This document shows positions 33,082 through 42,187 of a stretch of DNA of 46,066 bases, one piece after another. Where the stretch lies: positions 1 to 46,066 of the forward strand of contig DSCJ01000026.1 in assembly GCA_011049175.1 (NCBI GenBank). The letters run 5' to 3'. Each line of letters begins with the position of its first letter. Positions within the stretch are counted from its first letter, which is position 1. Under the pieces are notes generated by a model. It was not told the origin of the DNA. It saw nothing but the letters and a program-made list of their open reading frames with translations, and ran no database searches. The translations under genes were made by a program, and so were the position numbers. The DNA is from Bacteroidota bacterium (GTDB lineage: Bacteria; Bacteroidota; Bacteroidia; Bacteroidales; VadinHA17).

Positions 33082-34443
33082 CTATTCTTCCTGTTTCAGG
33101 GCCCGGTAAACCAGCCGGCCCCGTTCCAGAACAAGCCCCCTGTTCGTGCTATCAGGCAGAATAGTGGGGTATGTTGTCGTTCCGTCAAGCGACAGGAAAA
33201 GGGTATCACCCTGTGGGAACAGGAGGGTGGATCGCTTTCCGCTCACCATGGCCAGTCCTTCAGGGGTTTGTCTCAATTCAAATTCCACCGGGGAATCCAT
33301 CACACGGTATTTTCCCTTCCATTCGGCTGTCAGCAGGGTGTCGTATGCCGGTAATGCCGGGCCTTCCGGTATGAACAGGCAGGCGAGGCGGTGGTGAATA
33401 TCTCCGTAGGGTGCATCCGACAGGTTACACACCATGGCCACGGCGACCTGTTGTTCCGGATAAATAATCAGCTGGGTGGTTCCGCCAATCGATCCTCCGC
33501 TGTGTCCGAACCAGGGCATGCCCAGGGCATTGGTGCGGGTAGCCCAGCCCAAGCCGTAATGGGTGGGTTCCCCGTCGGAGGTAGCCTGGCTGCGGATAAA
33601 TTCTTCCAGCACCGGCCGGCTGATAAAGCTGTCGGTCTGCACGGCCCGGGCAAAGCACAGAAGGTCTTCCGCTGTGGACAGGAATCCTCCGCCCGCCCAT
33701 TTATAGCTGTTATCCACATCGGGTGCGTGTACAATCCGCTCCAGGCTGTCGGTAACGTAAAAGTCCGTCCTTCCTGTTATGATACTGTCGCTGTAATCGG
33801 GCAGGGTATGTTCCATTCCGGCCGGACCGAACACTTCCTCTTCCATCAGGGTGAGGAAATCTTTTCCGGCTGCCTTCTCCAGGGTGGCGCTCAGCAGGTT
33901 GTATCCGTAGCTTGAATAGGAGTAACGGGTTCCCGGCCTGAACAGAAGACTGTCTGTGATGAAAATGGACAGACCCTCATCCACCGAAGGGTAAAACCGG
34001 TTATTCATGAATTCATCCCCCCGGTAATGCCTGATACCTGCCAGGTGACCCGCCACCATGCGCAGGGTGATACTGTCGTTTTTCCATGGGAAGGAGGGGA
34101 CATACACCTGTACCAGGCTGTCGGGTGAAATTTGTCCCTTATCGACCAGCCGGGCCATGGCTGCCGATGTAAACGATTTGGACACGCTGCCCACCCTGAA
34201 CAGGGTGGTACCCGGGTCAACCGGTACCCGGTGTTCCAGGTCGGCGTAGCCGAATCCCTGCGACCATACCCTTTCACCGTTTACCGAAACGGCAACGGCC
34301 AGTCCGGGTATGCCGGCCGTATCATAAAAGGCGCTTACGATTTCTTCCGCCCGGTTGATGGCTTCCGCCCGGGGTTCCGGGGCCCGGCAGGAGAACGCCA
34401 GAAAGATGCCGGGCAGGAGCAGAAGGGACAGATGTTTATTCAT
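33082..34443 (-). CDS. Serine hydrolase of the class C beta-lactamase family, lipoprotein
   Basis: The 453-residue protein has a lipoprotein signal (lipobox LAFSC, Cys19). The beta-lactamase/PBP fold (about 30-355) shows the nucleophile motif S86-V-S-K89 (SxxK), YSSYGYNLL in place of the usual YxN motif, and HSGGSIGG (HxG-like) near residue 315. The C-terminal ~95 residues resemble a DUF3471-type lipocalin-like domain. Such proteins act as peptidases or esterases in the envelope rather than as true beta-lactamases. The start overlaps the end of the preceding CMD-family gene by eight bases, so both probably share one mRNA. Confidence 0.88.
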   Translation of the reverse strand: MNKHLSLLLLPGIFLAFSCRAPEPRAEAINRAEEIVSAFYDTAGIPGLAVAVSVNGERVWSQGFGYADLEHRVPVDPGTTLFRVGSVSKSFTSAAMARLVDKGQISPDSLVQVYVPSFPWKNDSITLRMVAGHLAGIRHYRGDEFMNNRFYPSVDEGLSIFITDSLLFRPGTRYSYSSYGYNLLSATLEKAAGKDFLTLMEEEVFGPAGMEHTLPDYSDSIITGRTDFYVTDSLERIVHAPDVDNSYKWAGGGFLSTAEDLLCFARAVQTDSFISRPVLEEFIRSQATSDGEPTHYGLGWATRTNALGMPWFGHSGGSIGGTTQLIIYPEQQVAVAMVCNLSDAPYGDIHHRLACLFIPEGPALPAYDTLLTAEWKGKYRVMDSPVEFELRQTPEGLAMVSGKRSTLLFPQGDTLFLSLDGTTTYPTILPDSTNRGLVLERGRLVYRALKQEE

Positions 34444-34753
34444 TTTCCAGTATATCGTTGATCCATGATAGCCCGGCCATGATGCGGGGAAATCCGATGG
34501 TATTGGTAAGGATCAGTATGGCATGCCTGATCTCTTCCGCAGAGGCGCCGGCTTCCAGCGCCCGTTTGCAGTGGCTGTGCACGCCACCTTCCGAGCCGTT
34601 AGCCAGGGAAGCGGCCAGCCGGATGAGTTCGGTGCACTTCCGGTTCAGGGGACCGGCTTCTGCGGCGGCTTCCCCCAGTTTTTCGACGGCCTCGAAAAAG
34701 CCGGGGTATTTCTCCTTCATCCGGAGGTAATGCGGTGCGATCTCTGTTTTCAT
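34436..34753 (-). CDS. Carboxymuconolactone decarboxylase/AhpD-like family protein
   Basis: The 105-residue cytoplasmic protein shows the helical CMD/AhpD pattern: NRKCTELIRLAASLANGSEGGVHSHCKRALEAGASAEEIRHAI. Instead of the AhpD CxxC it keeps one Cys in HSHCKRAL plus nearby His residues, so peroxidase cycling is uncertain. The Met at 34753 is chosen because upstream codons are low-complexity and do not match the family. It overlaps the serine hydrolase start and is likely translated with it. Confidence 0.8.
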   Translation of the reverse strand: MKTEIAPHYLRMKEKYPGFFEAVEKLGEAAAEAGPLNRKCTELIRLAASLANGSEGGVHSHCKRALEAGASAEEIRHAILILTNTIGFPRIMAGLSWINDILENE

Positions 34754-34883
34754 AGCGATGGAAGTGTTGGGTTTACAACGAAAATAATAAAAAAAACCGG
34801 TGTACAGGCTTTTTTTCTGAAACGATCTGCCGTTTCTGAGGAATGGACTGTTCCTGCTTTTTCCGGCTGGGCAACATCTTTTT

Positions 34884-34911
34884 TTTGTTTGGCCGTGTTT
34901 CACTACTTTTG
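34884..34911 (+). promoter_or_regulatory. Promoter of ffh
   Basis: TTTG (34884-34887), a 16-base spacer and an exact TAnnTTTG box (TACTTTTG, 34904-34911) precede the ffh start by 27 bases. Confidence 0.65.
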
Positions 34912-34938
34912 TAGCACTTTTTCAAACAAGCACAGGAT

Positions 34939-36267
34939 ATGTTTGACAATCTGACCGATCGACTTGAACAGGCTTTCCGGCTCCTTAAAGGACAGGGGAT
35001 GATCACCGAGATCAATGTGGCCGAAACCCTGAAGGACGTGCGCCGGGCTCTGCTGGATGCCGATGTGAACTACCGGATTGCTAAAAGCTTTACCGACCAG
35101 GTGAAGGAGAAAGCCCTGGGTCAGAAGATCCTCACGGCGGTAAAACCCGGCCAGATGATGGTCAAGATCGTACACGACGAGCTGGCCGAGCTGATGGGCG
35201 GGCAGATGGAAGATGTGGATCTGAAGGGAAATCCGGCCGTGATCCTGATCGCCGGTTTGCAGGGTTCCGGTAAAACCACCTTTTCGGCCAAGCTGGCCCG
35301 CCACCTGAAAAGCAAGAAAGGGCGGAATCCCCTGCTGGTGGCAGGCGACGTTTACCGGCCTGCCGCCATCGAACAGCTGAAAGTGCTGGGGGAACAGGCC
35401 GGCATACCCGTTTACACCGGGGAAGACAACAAGAATCCCGTTAAAATAGCCCGGGCGGCCGTCCGGCATGCCCGCCAGCAGGGTTACAACCTGGTGATTA
35501 TCGATACTGCAGGCCGGCTGGCCATCGATCAGGAGATGATGGATGAGATTGCCGCCATCAAGAAAGAGGTGAATCCGAACGAAACCCTGTTTGTGGTGGA
35601 TGCCATGACCGGCCAGGATGCCGTGAACACGGCCCGGGAGTTCAATAACCGGCTCGATTATGAAGGGGTGGTACTGACCAAGCTCGACGGGGATACCCGC
35701 GGCGGGGCTGCCCTGTCGATCCGGGCCGAGGTGAACAAGCCCATCAAATTCGTGAGTGCCGGGGAAAAGCTCGATGCCCTGGATGTGTTCCATCCCGACC
35801 GGATGGCCGACCGGATCCTGGGTATGGGCGATATTGTTTCGCTGGTGGAACGGGCCCAGGAACAGTACGATACGGCCGAGGCCCGGAAAATGACGAAGAA
35901 AATCGCCAAAAACCAGTTTAATTTCAACGATTTTCTGTCGCAGGTTCAGCAGATCAAAAAGATGGGAAATTTCAAAGACCTGGCGGGGATGATCCCGGGC
36001 ATGGGAAAGGCATTGAAGAACATCGATATGGACGACAATGCCTTCAGGGGCGTGGAAGCCATTATTCAATCGATGACTCCTGAGGAACGCGAAAATCCCG
36101 GCCTGCTGAACGGAAGCCGCCGGAAAAGGATTGCCGAAGGAAGCGGGACCAGCATTCAGGAAGTGAACCGGCTGGTGAAACAGTTCGAGGACACGCGCAA
36201 GCTGATGCGTTCGATGACGCAGGGAAAGAAAATGGGAAAAATGATGGGGAAAATGCCCGGCATGTAA
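34939..36267 (+). CDS. ffh: Signal recognition particle GTPase Ffh
   Basis: Ffh binds 4.5S RNA and signal sequences of nascent membrane proteins and targets them to FtsY at the membrane. The 442-residue protein has the N domain (1-90), the G domain with GLQGSGKTT (106-114), DTAGR (189-193) and TKLDGD (247-252), and the Met-rich M domain ending [13 protein letters not shown]. Length is typical. It lies 34 bases before folD on the same strand and both could share the promoter at 34884-34911. Confidence 0.97.
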   Translation: MFDNLTDRLEQAFRLLKGQGMITEINVAETLKDVRRALLDADVNYRIAKSFTDQVKEKALGQKILTAVKPGQMMVKIVHDELAELMGGQMEDVDLKGNPAVILIAGLQGSGKTTFSAKLARHLKSKKGRNPLLVAGDVYRPAAIEQLKVLGEQAGIPVYTGEDNKNPVKIARAAVRHARQQGYNLVIIDTAGRLAIDQEMMDEIAAIKKEVNPNETLFVVDAMTGQDAVNTAREFNNRLDYEGVVLTKLDGDTRGGAALSIRAEVNKPIKFVSAGEKLDALDVFHPDRMADRILGMGDIVSLVERAQEQYDTAEARKMTKKIAKNQFNFNDFLSQVQQIKKMGNFKDLAGMIPGMGKALKNIDMDDNAFRGVEAIIQSMTPEERENPGLLNGSRRKRIAEGSGTSIQEVNRLVKQFEDTRKLMRSMTQGKKMGKMMGKMPGM

Positions 36268-36301
36268 TAAACAAGTCAGCAACCAACAGAACCGATATAT
36301 C

Positions 36302-37174
36302 ATGCAATTGATCGACGGCCGGCATGTAGCCGCGGAAATCAGGCGGGAAATTTACCGGGAAGTGGAAAACATCAAAGCCCGGGGGAAAAAAGTACCCCAC
36401 CTGGTGGCGGTGATCGTTGGTCACGATGGAGCCAGCGAAACCTATGTAGCCCATAAAGACAAAGCCTGCCGGGAGGTTGGGTTTGAATCCACCATCATCA
36501 GGCTGGAAGATACCATTACCGAGGCTGAGCTTCTGGAGGAGGTGGACCGTTTAAACCGGGACGGTTCGGTTGACGGTTTTATTGTACAGCTACCGCTTCC
36601 GGGGCATATATCCGAGTCGAAAGTGATTGAAGCCATTGATCCGGCGAAGGATGTTGACGGGTTTCATCCCGTGAACATCGGCCGGATGGTGCAGGGCCTG
36701 CCCTGTTTTGTGCCGGCCACTCCGGCAGGGATACTGGAGCTGATCAGTCGGTATAAGATCCCCACCGAGGGGCGTTCGTGCGTGGTGGTGGGCCGGAGCC
36801 AGATTGTGGGCACCCCGCTGAGCATCCTGATGTCGCGTAAGGCCTATCCCGGCAATGCCACCGTAACCCTGTGCCACAGTCGCACCCCCCATATAGAAAA
36901 ATATACCCGCGAAGCCGATATCGTGGTGCTGGCTCTGGGGAAGCCCGGTTTTCTGACGGAAGACATGGTGAAGGAGGGGGCCGTGGTGATCGATGTGGGC
37001 ACCACCCGCGTACCTTCGAAAGAAACCCGTTCAGGATTCCGTTTGAAAGGCGATGCCGATTTTGACCGGGTGGCTCCGAAGTGCAGCTATATCACTCCCG
37101 TTCCCGGGGGTGTGGGGCCCATGACCATCGTATCGTTGCTGCGAAACACCCTGCAGGCGGCAAAAAATCGCTGA
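36302..37174 (+). CDS. folD: Methylenetetrahydrofolate dehydrogenase/cyclohydrolase
   Basis: FolD interconverts 5,10-methylene- and 10-formyl-tetrahydrofolate. The 290-residue protein has the catalytic region [16 protein letters not shown] (Tyr48 and Lys52), the QLPLPGHI signature, [13 protein letters not shown], and the NADP-binding [14 protein letters not shown], ending with [11 protein letters not shown]. All are diagnostic. It is the last ordinary gene before the CRISPR-Cas island and is followed by a terminator. Confidence 0.97.
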   Translation: MQLIDGRHVAAEIRREIYREVENIKARGKKVPHLVAVIVGHDGASETYVAHKDKACREVGFESTIIRLEDTITEAELLEEVDRLNRDGSVDGFIVQLPLPGHISESKVIEAIDPAKDVDGFHPVNIGRMVQGLPCFVPATPAGILELISRYKIPTEGRSCVVVGRSQIVGTPLSILMSRKAYPGNATVTLCHSRTPHIEKYTREADIVVLALGKPGFLTEDMVKEGAVVIDVGTTRVPSKETRSGFRLKGDADFDRVAPKCSYITPVPGGVGPMTIVSLLRNTLQAAKNR

Positions 37175-37271
37175 ACATACCCCGGGCGCGCCTCTGATTT
37201 AATGCACAAATTTACACTGTTGGGCGACTTCCGGCAGTGCTTGTTTGTTAGTGAATTATTCTATTTATTTG

Positions 37272-37307
37272 ACCGGTAACAACTTTTCATTGTGGCCGGT
37301 TTTTTTT
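37272..37307 (+). terminator. Terminator after folD
   Basis: ACCGG (37272-37276) pairs with CCGGT (37296-37300), extended inside by ACAA/TTGT, and is followed by a run of eight T residues. It separates ffh-folD from the cas operon. Confidence 0.75.
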
Positions 37308-37326
37308 GTTTTTCTTAATGACGGTT

Positions 37327-37360
37327 AACAGAAAATTTTGTAATTTTCTAACTGAAAATT
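37327..37360. promoter_or_regulatory. Direct and inverted repeats upstream of cas3
   Basis: AACAGAAAATT (37327-37337) and AACTGAAAATT (37350-37360) are near-identical direct repeats exactly 23 bases apart, about two helical turns. Between them GAAAATT/AATTTTC (37331-37337, 37342-37348) forms an inverted repeat. This may be an operator for the cas operon; no regulator gene is seen nearby. Confidence 0.35.
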
Positions 37361-37390
37361 ATTAAACATATATCTTCTAACTAAATTTTA

Positions 37391-37417
37391 TTGAATCAGG
37401 AAAACCTGTTATATTAT
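37391..37417 (+). promoter_or_regulatory. Candidate promoter of the cas operon
   Basis: TTG (37391-37393), a 16-base spacer and TATATTAT (37410-37417) keep the spacing seen at argS and ffh, but the second box differs from TAnnTTTG in two positions. The spacer contains a small CAGG/CCTG stem. Confidence 0.3.
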
Positions 37418-37482
37418 TAAGAAAGGTATCTGAGCATATACAATGAATTTTTATTTCTGTGCTAATTTATCCTTTTTCACTA

Positions 37483-39633
37483 ATGGAGTATATTGCCCAT
37501 AGCAGTAATGAGGAAGGAAAAGAACATCCTTTAGCAGAACATCTTACATGTGTTGCTAAAATAATGGAGAAATTTTCTCCTAATGAATATTTCCTGCAGG
37601 TATTCAGAGTTACCGGCCTGGTTCATGATATAGGAAAATATAAAAATGAATTTCAGAGATACTTAAAAGAGGGAGGGCTAAGGGGAAGCGTCCCACATGC
37701 AAGCATTGGTGCTGCTTATTGCAAAATACTTAAGCAACAGGAAGCAGCTTTTGCTATTGACGGTCATCATAAAGGAATTCCTGATTTGGCTGAACTGCAA
37801 ACCGATATTGCTTCATATAAGAACAGGGAAAAAGAATTGAAGGAAATATCAGAACGATTTCTTTCAGAAATTTCCATAGAGGAAAGTGAATTAATACTAA
37901 AAAACAGCCTTGGACTTGAAGGAACGAAACGTGAATTTATTATACGATATCTTTTCAGTGCATTAACTGATGCCGACTGGATAGATACAGAAAAACACTT
38001 TAACAGAATAAAGGCTGAAAGCAGAATTTGTAAACCTCTGGATACTTCATATTTAATTGGAAAAATTGAAAAAGAGATTGACCAAAAAGACAAAAAAAGT
38101 CCGATTAATAAGTTACGAAATGAAGTGAGGGAATATGCTGTCTCCAAAGCAGGTGGTAGTGTCGGATTTTACTCCATGAATCTTCCTACCGGATTGGGAA
38201 AAACACTTGCTTCCGTTTCATGGGCACTGCATCATGCAAGGCAGAATAATTTGAGACGTATAATAATTGTATTACCGTTTATTAGTATTATTGATCAAAC
38301 TGCCAGCGATCTTAAAAAAATTTTTGGTGAGGAGTGGGTTCTGGAACATCATTCCAGTTATACAGATAATAAGGAATCGGATGATGATATTAAGAATGAA
38401 ACGGTTCAGGGAATTGATTATACCAAAAGACTGGCTGCTGAGAATTGGGATTTCCCGGTTATTGTAACCACATCTGTGCAGTTTTTTGAATCACTTTTTT
38501 CGAATAAACCCTCAAAATGCCGAAAGCTACACAATATAGCACAATCGGTAGTGATTTTTGACGAAGTGCAAACTCTTCCAAAAAAACTTGTGATTCCCAC
38601 ATTAACAATGCTCAAGGATGTACAGGGGGTAATGAACACTTCCTTCCTGTTTTGTACAGCCACGCAGCCGGCATTTGAAAAACGCGAAGGTTTCGAAGGG
38701 ATTGATAGTATCGAACCGCTGGTAAGGAATCCGAAATCAATTTTCGAAAAATGTCGGCGTGTGGAATATATTCCGGTAAATGAATATAAGCCGGTAAAGA
38801 TGGATGAATTGGCAGAACTGGTCAGTAAACAAGATAGTTCCTGTTTGTGTATTTTTAACACGAAGGCGAAAGCTTTTTCATTTTTCGAGGTAATTCGTTC
38901 ACTTTTGGGTTACCGTAAATTCCACCTTTCAACCCGAATGTATCCTGTACACCGTAAGAGGGTTATCGGACAAATCAGAGAAGCACTGGCAGGCAATGAA
39001 AATATCATTGTGGCATCTACTCAGCTGATAGAGGCCGGTGTTGATTTCGATTTTCCTTGTGTTTTCCGTGAAATTGCTCCACTGGAATCGATAATACAAT
39101 CTGCCGGCCGGTGCAATCGCAACAATAAACTGCCTCATAAGGGAAATGTGTATCTCTTCACACTTGAGGATTCGGCAGCACCGGATAAGCAATACCGGTC
39201 TCTTGCAGAATTTGCCAACAATATGTATGCAAACCGCGAGGATTTACTGCATGAGCACGATTTTTTTACCCAGTATTATCAAAAGGCATTGCGTCTGTTT
39301 TTTGATGAAGACCGGGAAAGAATAAATGAATCCAGAAGTCAGTACAAGTTTCATGCGGTAGCAGATTGTTACCGGTTAATTGATAACAAGACAATTCCTG
39401 TATTCGTACTCTGTGATGAAAGCAAGTTGGTATTTGATTCTGTGATACATAAGCCGGTATTATCAAGAGAAGATTTTCGGGAAATGCAGCAATACTCGGT
39501 TCAGGTTTATGAAAACTTTTTAAAAGAACATATTGGGAAATTAGGTAAAGAGCCACAGGGTTTTTGGGTATGGCATGGGGAGTATAATGAGGAAACAGGG
39601 ATTACCGGTGAAATGCAAAACTATGTTATTTAA
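37483..39633 (+). CDS. cas3: CRISPR-associated nuclease-helicase Cas3 (HD + helicase)
   Basis: Cas3 is recruited by the Cascade complex to nick, unwind and degrade target DNA. The 716-residue protein joins an N-terminal HD nuclease (HPLAEH at 15-20, His48-Asp49 in LVHDIGKY, His72, His95-His96) to a superfamily 2 helicase: motif I PTGLGKT (235-241), motif II DEVQ (360-363), the CTATQ motif III and motif VI QSAGRCNRNN. All catalytic motifs appear intact. The ATG at 37483 fits the family start better than the GTG at 37459. It opens the type I-C operon, 11 bases before cas5c. Codon use is much more AT-rich than in the genes to its left. Confidence 0.95.
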   Translation: MEYIAHSSNEEGKEHPLAEHLTCVAKIMEKFSPNEYFLQVFRVTGLVHDIGKYKNEFQRYLKEGGLRGSVPHASIGAAYCKILKQQEAAFAIDGHHKGIPDLAELQTDIASYKNREKELKEISERFLSEISIEESELILKNSLGLEGTKREFIIRYLFSALTDADWIDTEKHFNRIKAESRICKPLDTSYLIGKIEKEIDQKDKKSPINKLRNEVREYAVSKAGGSVGFYSMNLPTGLGKTLASVSWALHHARQNNLRRIIIVLPFISIIDQTASDLKKIFGEEWVLEHHSSYTDNKESDDDIKNETVQGIDYTKRLAAENWDFPVIVTTSVQFFESLFSNKPSKCRKLHNIAQSVVIFDEVQTLPKKLVIPTLTMLKDVQGVMNTSFLFCTATQPAFEKREGFEGIDSIEPLVRNPKSIFEKCRRVEYIPVNEYKPVKMDELAELVSKQDSSCLCIFNTKAKAFSFFEVIRSLLGYRKFHLSTRMYPVHRKRVIGQIREALAGNENIIVASTQLIEAGVDFDFPCVFREIAPLESIIQSAGRCNRNNKLPHKGNVYLFTLEDSAAPDKQYRSLAEFANNMYANREDLLHEHDFFTQYYQKALRLFFDEDRERINESRSQYKFHAVADCYRLIDNKTIPVFVLCDESKLVFDSVIHKPVLSREDFREMQQYSVQVYENFLKEHIGKLGKEPQGFWVWHGEYNEETGITGEMQNYVI

Positions 39634-39644
39634 ACATCAAACAT

Positions 39645-40355
39645 ATGCTTGATAAAGAAATATTAAGAGTTAAAGTGGAAGGGAAATATGCATGTTTTAC
39701 ACGCCCCGATCTGAAGGTGGAGCGAATGACATATCCATGCATGACCCCTTCTGCGGCACGTGGTATTCTCGATTGCATTTTATGGAAGCCTGAGTTTCAA
39801 TGGTGGGTACATCGAATACTGGTGCTTAATCCGGTAAAATTCATTTCAGTTAGACGAAATGAATTGAGTGAAAAACAATCAAAAAATCCGATCATTATCG
39901 AGAAAAACAGGCAGCAACGTCACAGTATTATTCTGAAAGATGTTTCCTATATCATTGAAGCCTCGATATTTCAGAAAATACTGGATAACAAGAATCCGCC
40001 GAAGAAATATGTGGAAATGTTCAGACGCAGGGTTAGGAAAGGACAATGCTGGCGAAGGTCTTTTCTGGGGACGCGGGAATTTGCCGCTGAATTCAGTGAA
40101 CCAACAGGCTCTGAACAGCCCATCAGTGATACCCTGCCAATCGGAAGCATGCTGTTCGATATTTATTATAATGACAAGGGCAAGCCTTCACCACTGTTTT
40201 TTTACGATGTTAAAATTGAAAATGGGGTGCTTGAATGTCCGCAGAAGGAAAATGAAATGATGATGCAATCAACGCATAAGCGTCCGACAATTGACGAAAA
40301 TGTCAGCTATGCTATTTATGAATTCAATCAAAACGAGGAAAAGGAGGAAATCTGA
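39645..40355 (+). CDS. cas5c: Type I-C Cas5 (Cas5c/Cas5d), crRNA-processing endoribonuclease
   Basis: In type I-C systems Cas5c replaces Cas6: it cuts the pre-crRNA at the repeat hairpin and stays in Cascade. The 236-residue protein has the typical start RVKVEGKYACFTRPDLKVER, TYPCMTPSAARGILD with the conserved Tyr30, and RRRVRKGQCW...LGTREFAAEF. Known Cas5d catalytic residues are Tyr46, Lys116 and His117 (B. halodurans numbering, from memory). Here the matching site reads KKY (Lys120-Lys121), so the His seems replaced by Lys. Whether cleavage is kept is uncertain. The stop overlaps the cas8c start (TGATG), with a strong AGGAGG at 40342-40347 for cas8c. Confidence 0.92.
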   Translation: MLDKEILRVKVEGKYACFTRPDLKVERMTYPCMTPSAARGILDCILWKPEFQWWVHRILVLNPVKFISVRRNELSEKQSKNPIIIEKNRQQRHSIILKDVSYIIEASIFQKILDNKNPPKKYVEMFRRRVRKGQCWRRSFLGTREFAAEFSEPTGSEQPISDTLPIGSMLFDIYYNDKGKPSPLFFYDVKIENGVLECPQKENEMMMQSTHKRPTIDENVSYAIYEFNQNEEKEEI

Positions 40356-42184
40356 TGATAAGGGAATTAGTTTATTTTGGTGAAAAATTAAGAAAAGAAA
40401 ATGGAGATAATGAAGATTCTTTAACAAAGGAGAGAATCGATATCATTATCGTAATAAATAATGATGGAGAATTTAAAAGTCTTTATGCAACTGATAAGGA
40501 GAGTATGGTAGAGGATGTAATTCGTTGTGAAGATAAAGGACGAACTAGTAGTACTGTTCCCCGTTTGCTGGTAGATAATGCGCAGTATGTTCTTGGTTTT
40601 CCAAAAGAAAAAAAAAGGGTCAGAAGTTGTTTTACGGCTTTCCTTGATAAACTGAATCAATTTCAACAATTGGAAGAATTAACACCTGTATTAAATTTTT
40701 ATAAAAATAAAAAAGTTGGTCTTGAAAAGGCATACGATGCATTTAAAGTCAAAAGTGTTAACAAAGAAATAAACCCGGGTGGGAACATTGCTTTTGTTCT
40801 TTTGGGCGAAGAACGATTTATACATGAACATCCATCTATACTTAAGGCAATAATTAAAAAATATGAAAAAGAAGAAATAGAAAAAAAAGGCGAAGAAAAT
40901 ACAAGGTGTGCAATTTGTGGGGATACTAAATATCGGTCAAAAAATATTTCGGTTCATGGTGTAATAAAAAGGGTGCCAGATGGACAACCATCTGGATGTA
41001 CACTTGTGTCATACAATCTCAAAGCTTTTGAATCATATGATTTAAATGGAAATGATAATGCAACCATTTGTACACATTGTGTCAAGAACTATGTCACTGG
41101 TTTGAATTGGTTATTGTCGCATGGGAATTATGTGCCTGTTGATACAAAAGGAAAAAAACAGAAAGTAAAATTTAAATACTCAAACAGGAAAAATTTTGGA
41201 ACAGACACTTCAATGGTTTACTGGACCCGGGAGAATACTGAACTGGGGGAACTCGATCTGCTGGATAAACCTGATCCGGAAGCTGTTGGCAGGCTGGTCA
41301 GTTCGGTTGCTACCGGGAAGCAGGATATTTCTAGAAATTTTGAAACAAACCGCTTCTATTCCCTTACCCTTTCGGGGGCTGCTGCTCGAATTGCGGTAAG
41401 AGACTGGATTGAAATTGGGCTTGATGAGTATAAGAAGAATATTGCCAGATGGTTTGAAGACATTGCGATAAAAGCATACGGAGTAATTCAGTATGCATCC
41501 ATTTACCAGCTGGCCGATTCATGCCATAAGATGTCAAAATCATCAAAAGACAATGATCCGGTTATTTCACGTGTAGCAACTTACTTGTGGAATGCTGCAT
41601 TAAAGAGTGATTCGATTCCTCCCCTCTGGATATTGACGGCAGTCTTGAAGCGTATTCGGGTAATTGAAATGACAGACGATGGCAGAAGCAGGGACACAAT
41701 GACACCTGTAAGAGCATCTTTAATCCGACTTATTCTGAACAGAAATTTCAAATACAAAAAAGGTTATACCATGCAAAAAGAAGAACTTGACCTAGAAAAC
41801 AAAAATCCGTCGTATCTGTGCGGCAGGATTTTCGCCGTTATGGAAGGCATTCAACGTGCTGCACTTGGTAAGAATCTCAATGCCGGAATTCGTGAAAGGT
41901 TTTTTTCCGCGGCATCTACCAATCCATCACCTGCATTCGGAAGGTTGATGCGTTTGTCACAAAACCATCTTTCCAAACTAAAACAGGAAAAACCCGGAGT
42001 TGCAGTAATTCTTGACAGGGAATTACAGTATTTGTGCTCTGCTATATCTGCTTTCCCGGCCATTCTGTCGCTCGAAGAACAGGGACAGTTCGCCCTGGGT
42101 TATTATCATCAAAAGCAGTATGATTTTGACCGGGCAAAAAAGCATGAAGAATTTAAGTCAATAACAGAAAATATGGAGGACTAA
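40355..42184 (+). CDS. cas8c: Type I-C Cas8c (Csd1), large Cascade subunit
   Basis: Cas8c recognises the PAM and stabilises the R-loop. The 609-residue protein begins right at the cas5c stop, with AGGAGG seven bases upstream. The middle of the N-terminal half has a zinc-ribbon type set Cys185-xx-Cys188 and Cys239-xx-Cys242 around VPDGQPSGCTLVSYNLKAFESYDL, a Csd1 signature. The C-terminal part (about 470-609) is the helical Cas11-like region. Base composition changes abruptly near 41220: 60-base blocks before it contain 15-16 G+C, the next ones 33 and 29. This suggests a chimeric gene. A probable internal start gives Cas11c. Confidence 0.93.
   Translation: MIRELVYFGEKLRKENGDNEDSLTKERIDIIIVINNDGEFKSLYATDKESMVEDVIRCEDKGRTSSTVPRLLVDNAQYVLGFPKEKKRVRSCFTAFLDKLNQFQQLEELTPVLNFYKNKKVGLEKAYDAFKVKSVNKEINPGGNIAFVLLGEERFIHEHPSILKAIIKKYEKEEIEKKGEENTRCAICGDTKYRSKNISVHGVIKRVPDGQPSGCTLVSYNLKAFESYDLNGNDNATICTHCVKNYVTGLNWLLSHGNYVPVDTKGKKQKVKFKYSNRKNFGTDTSMVYWTRENTELGELDLLDKPDPEAVGRLVSSVATGKQDISRNFETNRFYSLTLSGAAARIAVRDWIEIGLDEYKKNIARWFEDIAIKAYGVIQYASIYQLADSCHKMSKSSKDNDPVISRVATYLWNAALKSDSIPPLWILTAVLKRIRVIEMTDDGRSRDTMTPVRASLIRLILNRNFKYKKGYTMQKEELDLENKNPSYLCGRIFAVMEGIQRAALGKNLNAGIRERFFSAASTNPSPAFGRLMRLSQNHLSKLKQEKPGVAVILDRELQYLCSAISAFPAILSLEEQGQFALGYYHQKQYDFDRAKKHEEFKSITENMED
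41771..42184 (+). CDS. cas11c: Predicted Cas11c, internal translation product of cas8c
   Basis: In studied type I-C systems the small subunit Cas11c is made from an internal start near the 3' end of cas8c. Here an in-frame ATG at 41771 (Met473 of Cas8c) has AAAAAAGG ending seven bases before it and opens a 137-residue product, close to the known size. It begins just before LDLENKNPSYLCGRIFAVMEG, the conserved start of the helical small-subunit region. This is inferred from position and Shine-Dalgarno-like sequence; there is no direct proof. Confidence 0.6.
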   Translation: MQKEELDLENKNPSYLCGRIFAVMEGIQRAALGKNLNAGIRERFFSAASTNPSPAFGRLMRLSQNHLSKLKQEKPGVAVILDRELQYLCSAISAFPAILSLEEQGQFALGYYHQKQYDFDRAKKHEEFKSITENMED

Positions 42185-42187
42185 AAA

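Noticed and set aside
33082-34443. True beta-lactamase resistance gene
   Set aside because: SxxK is present, but the YxN motif is replaced, the protein is a lipoprotein with an extra C-terminal domain, and the family is mostly peptidases or esterases.
34903-36303. A 466-codon minus-strand frame
   Set aside because: It lies entirely opposite ffh, whose GTPase motifs are unmistakable, so it is an antisense shadow of a GC-rich gene.
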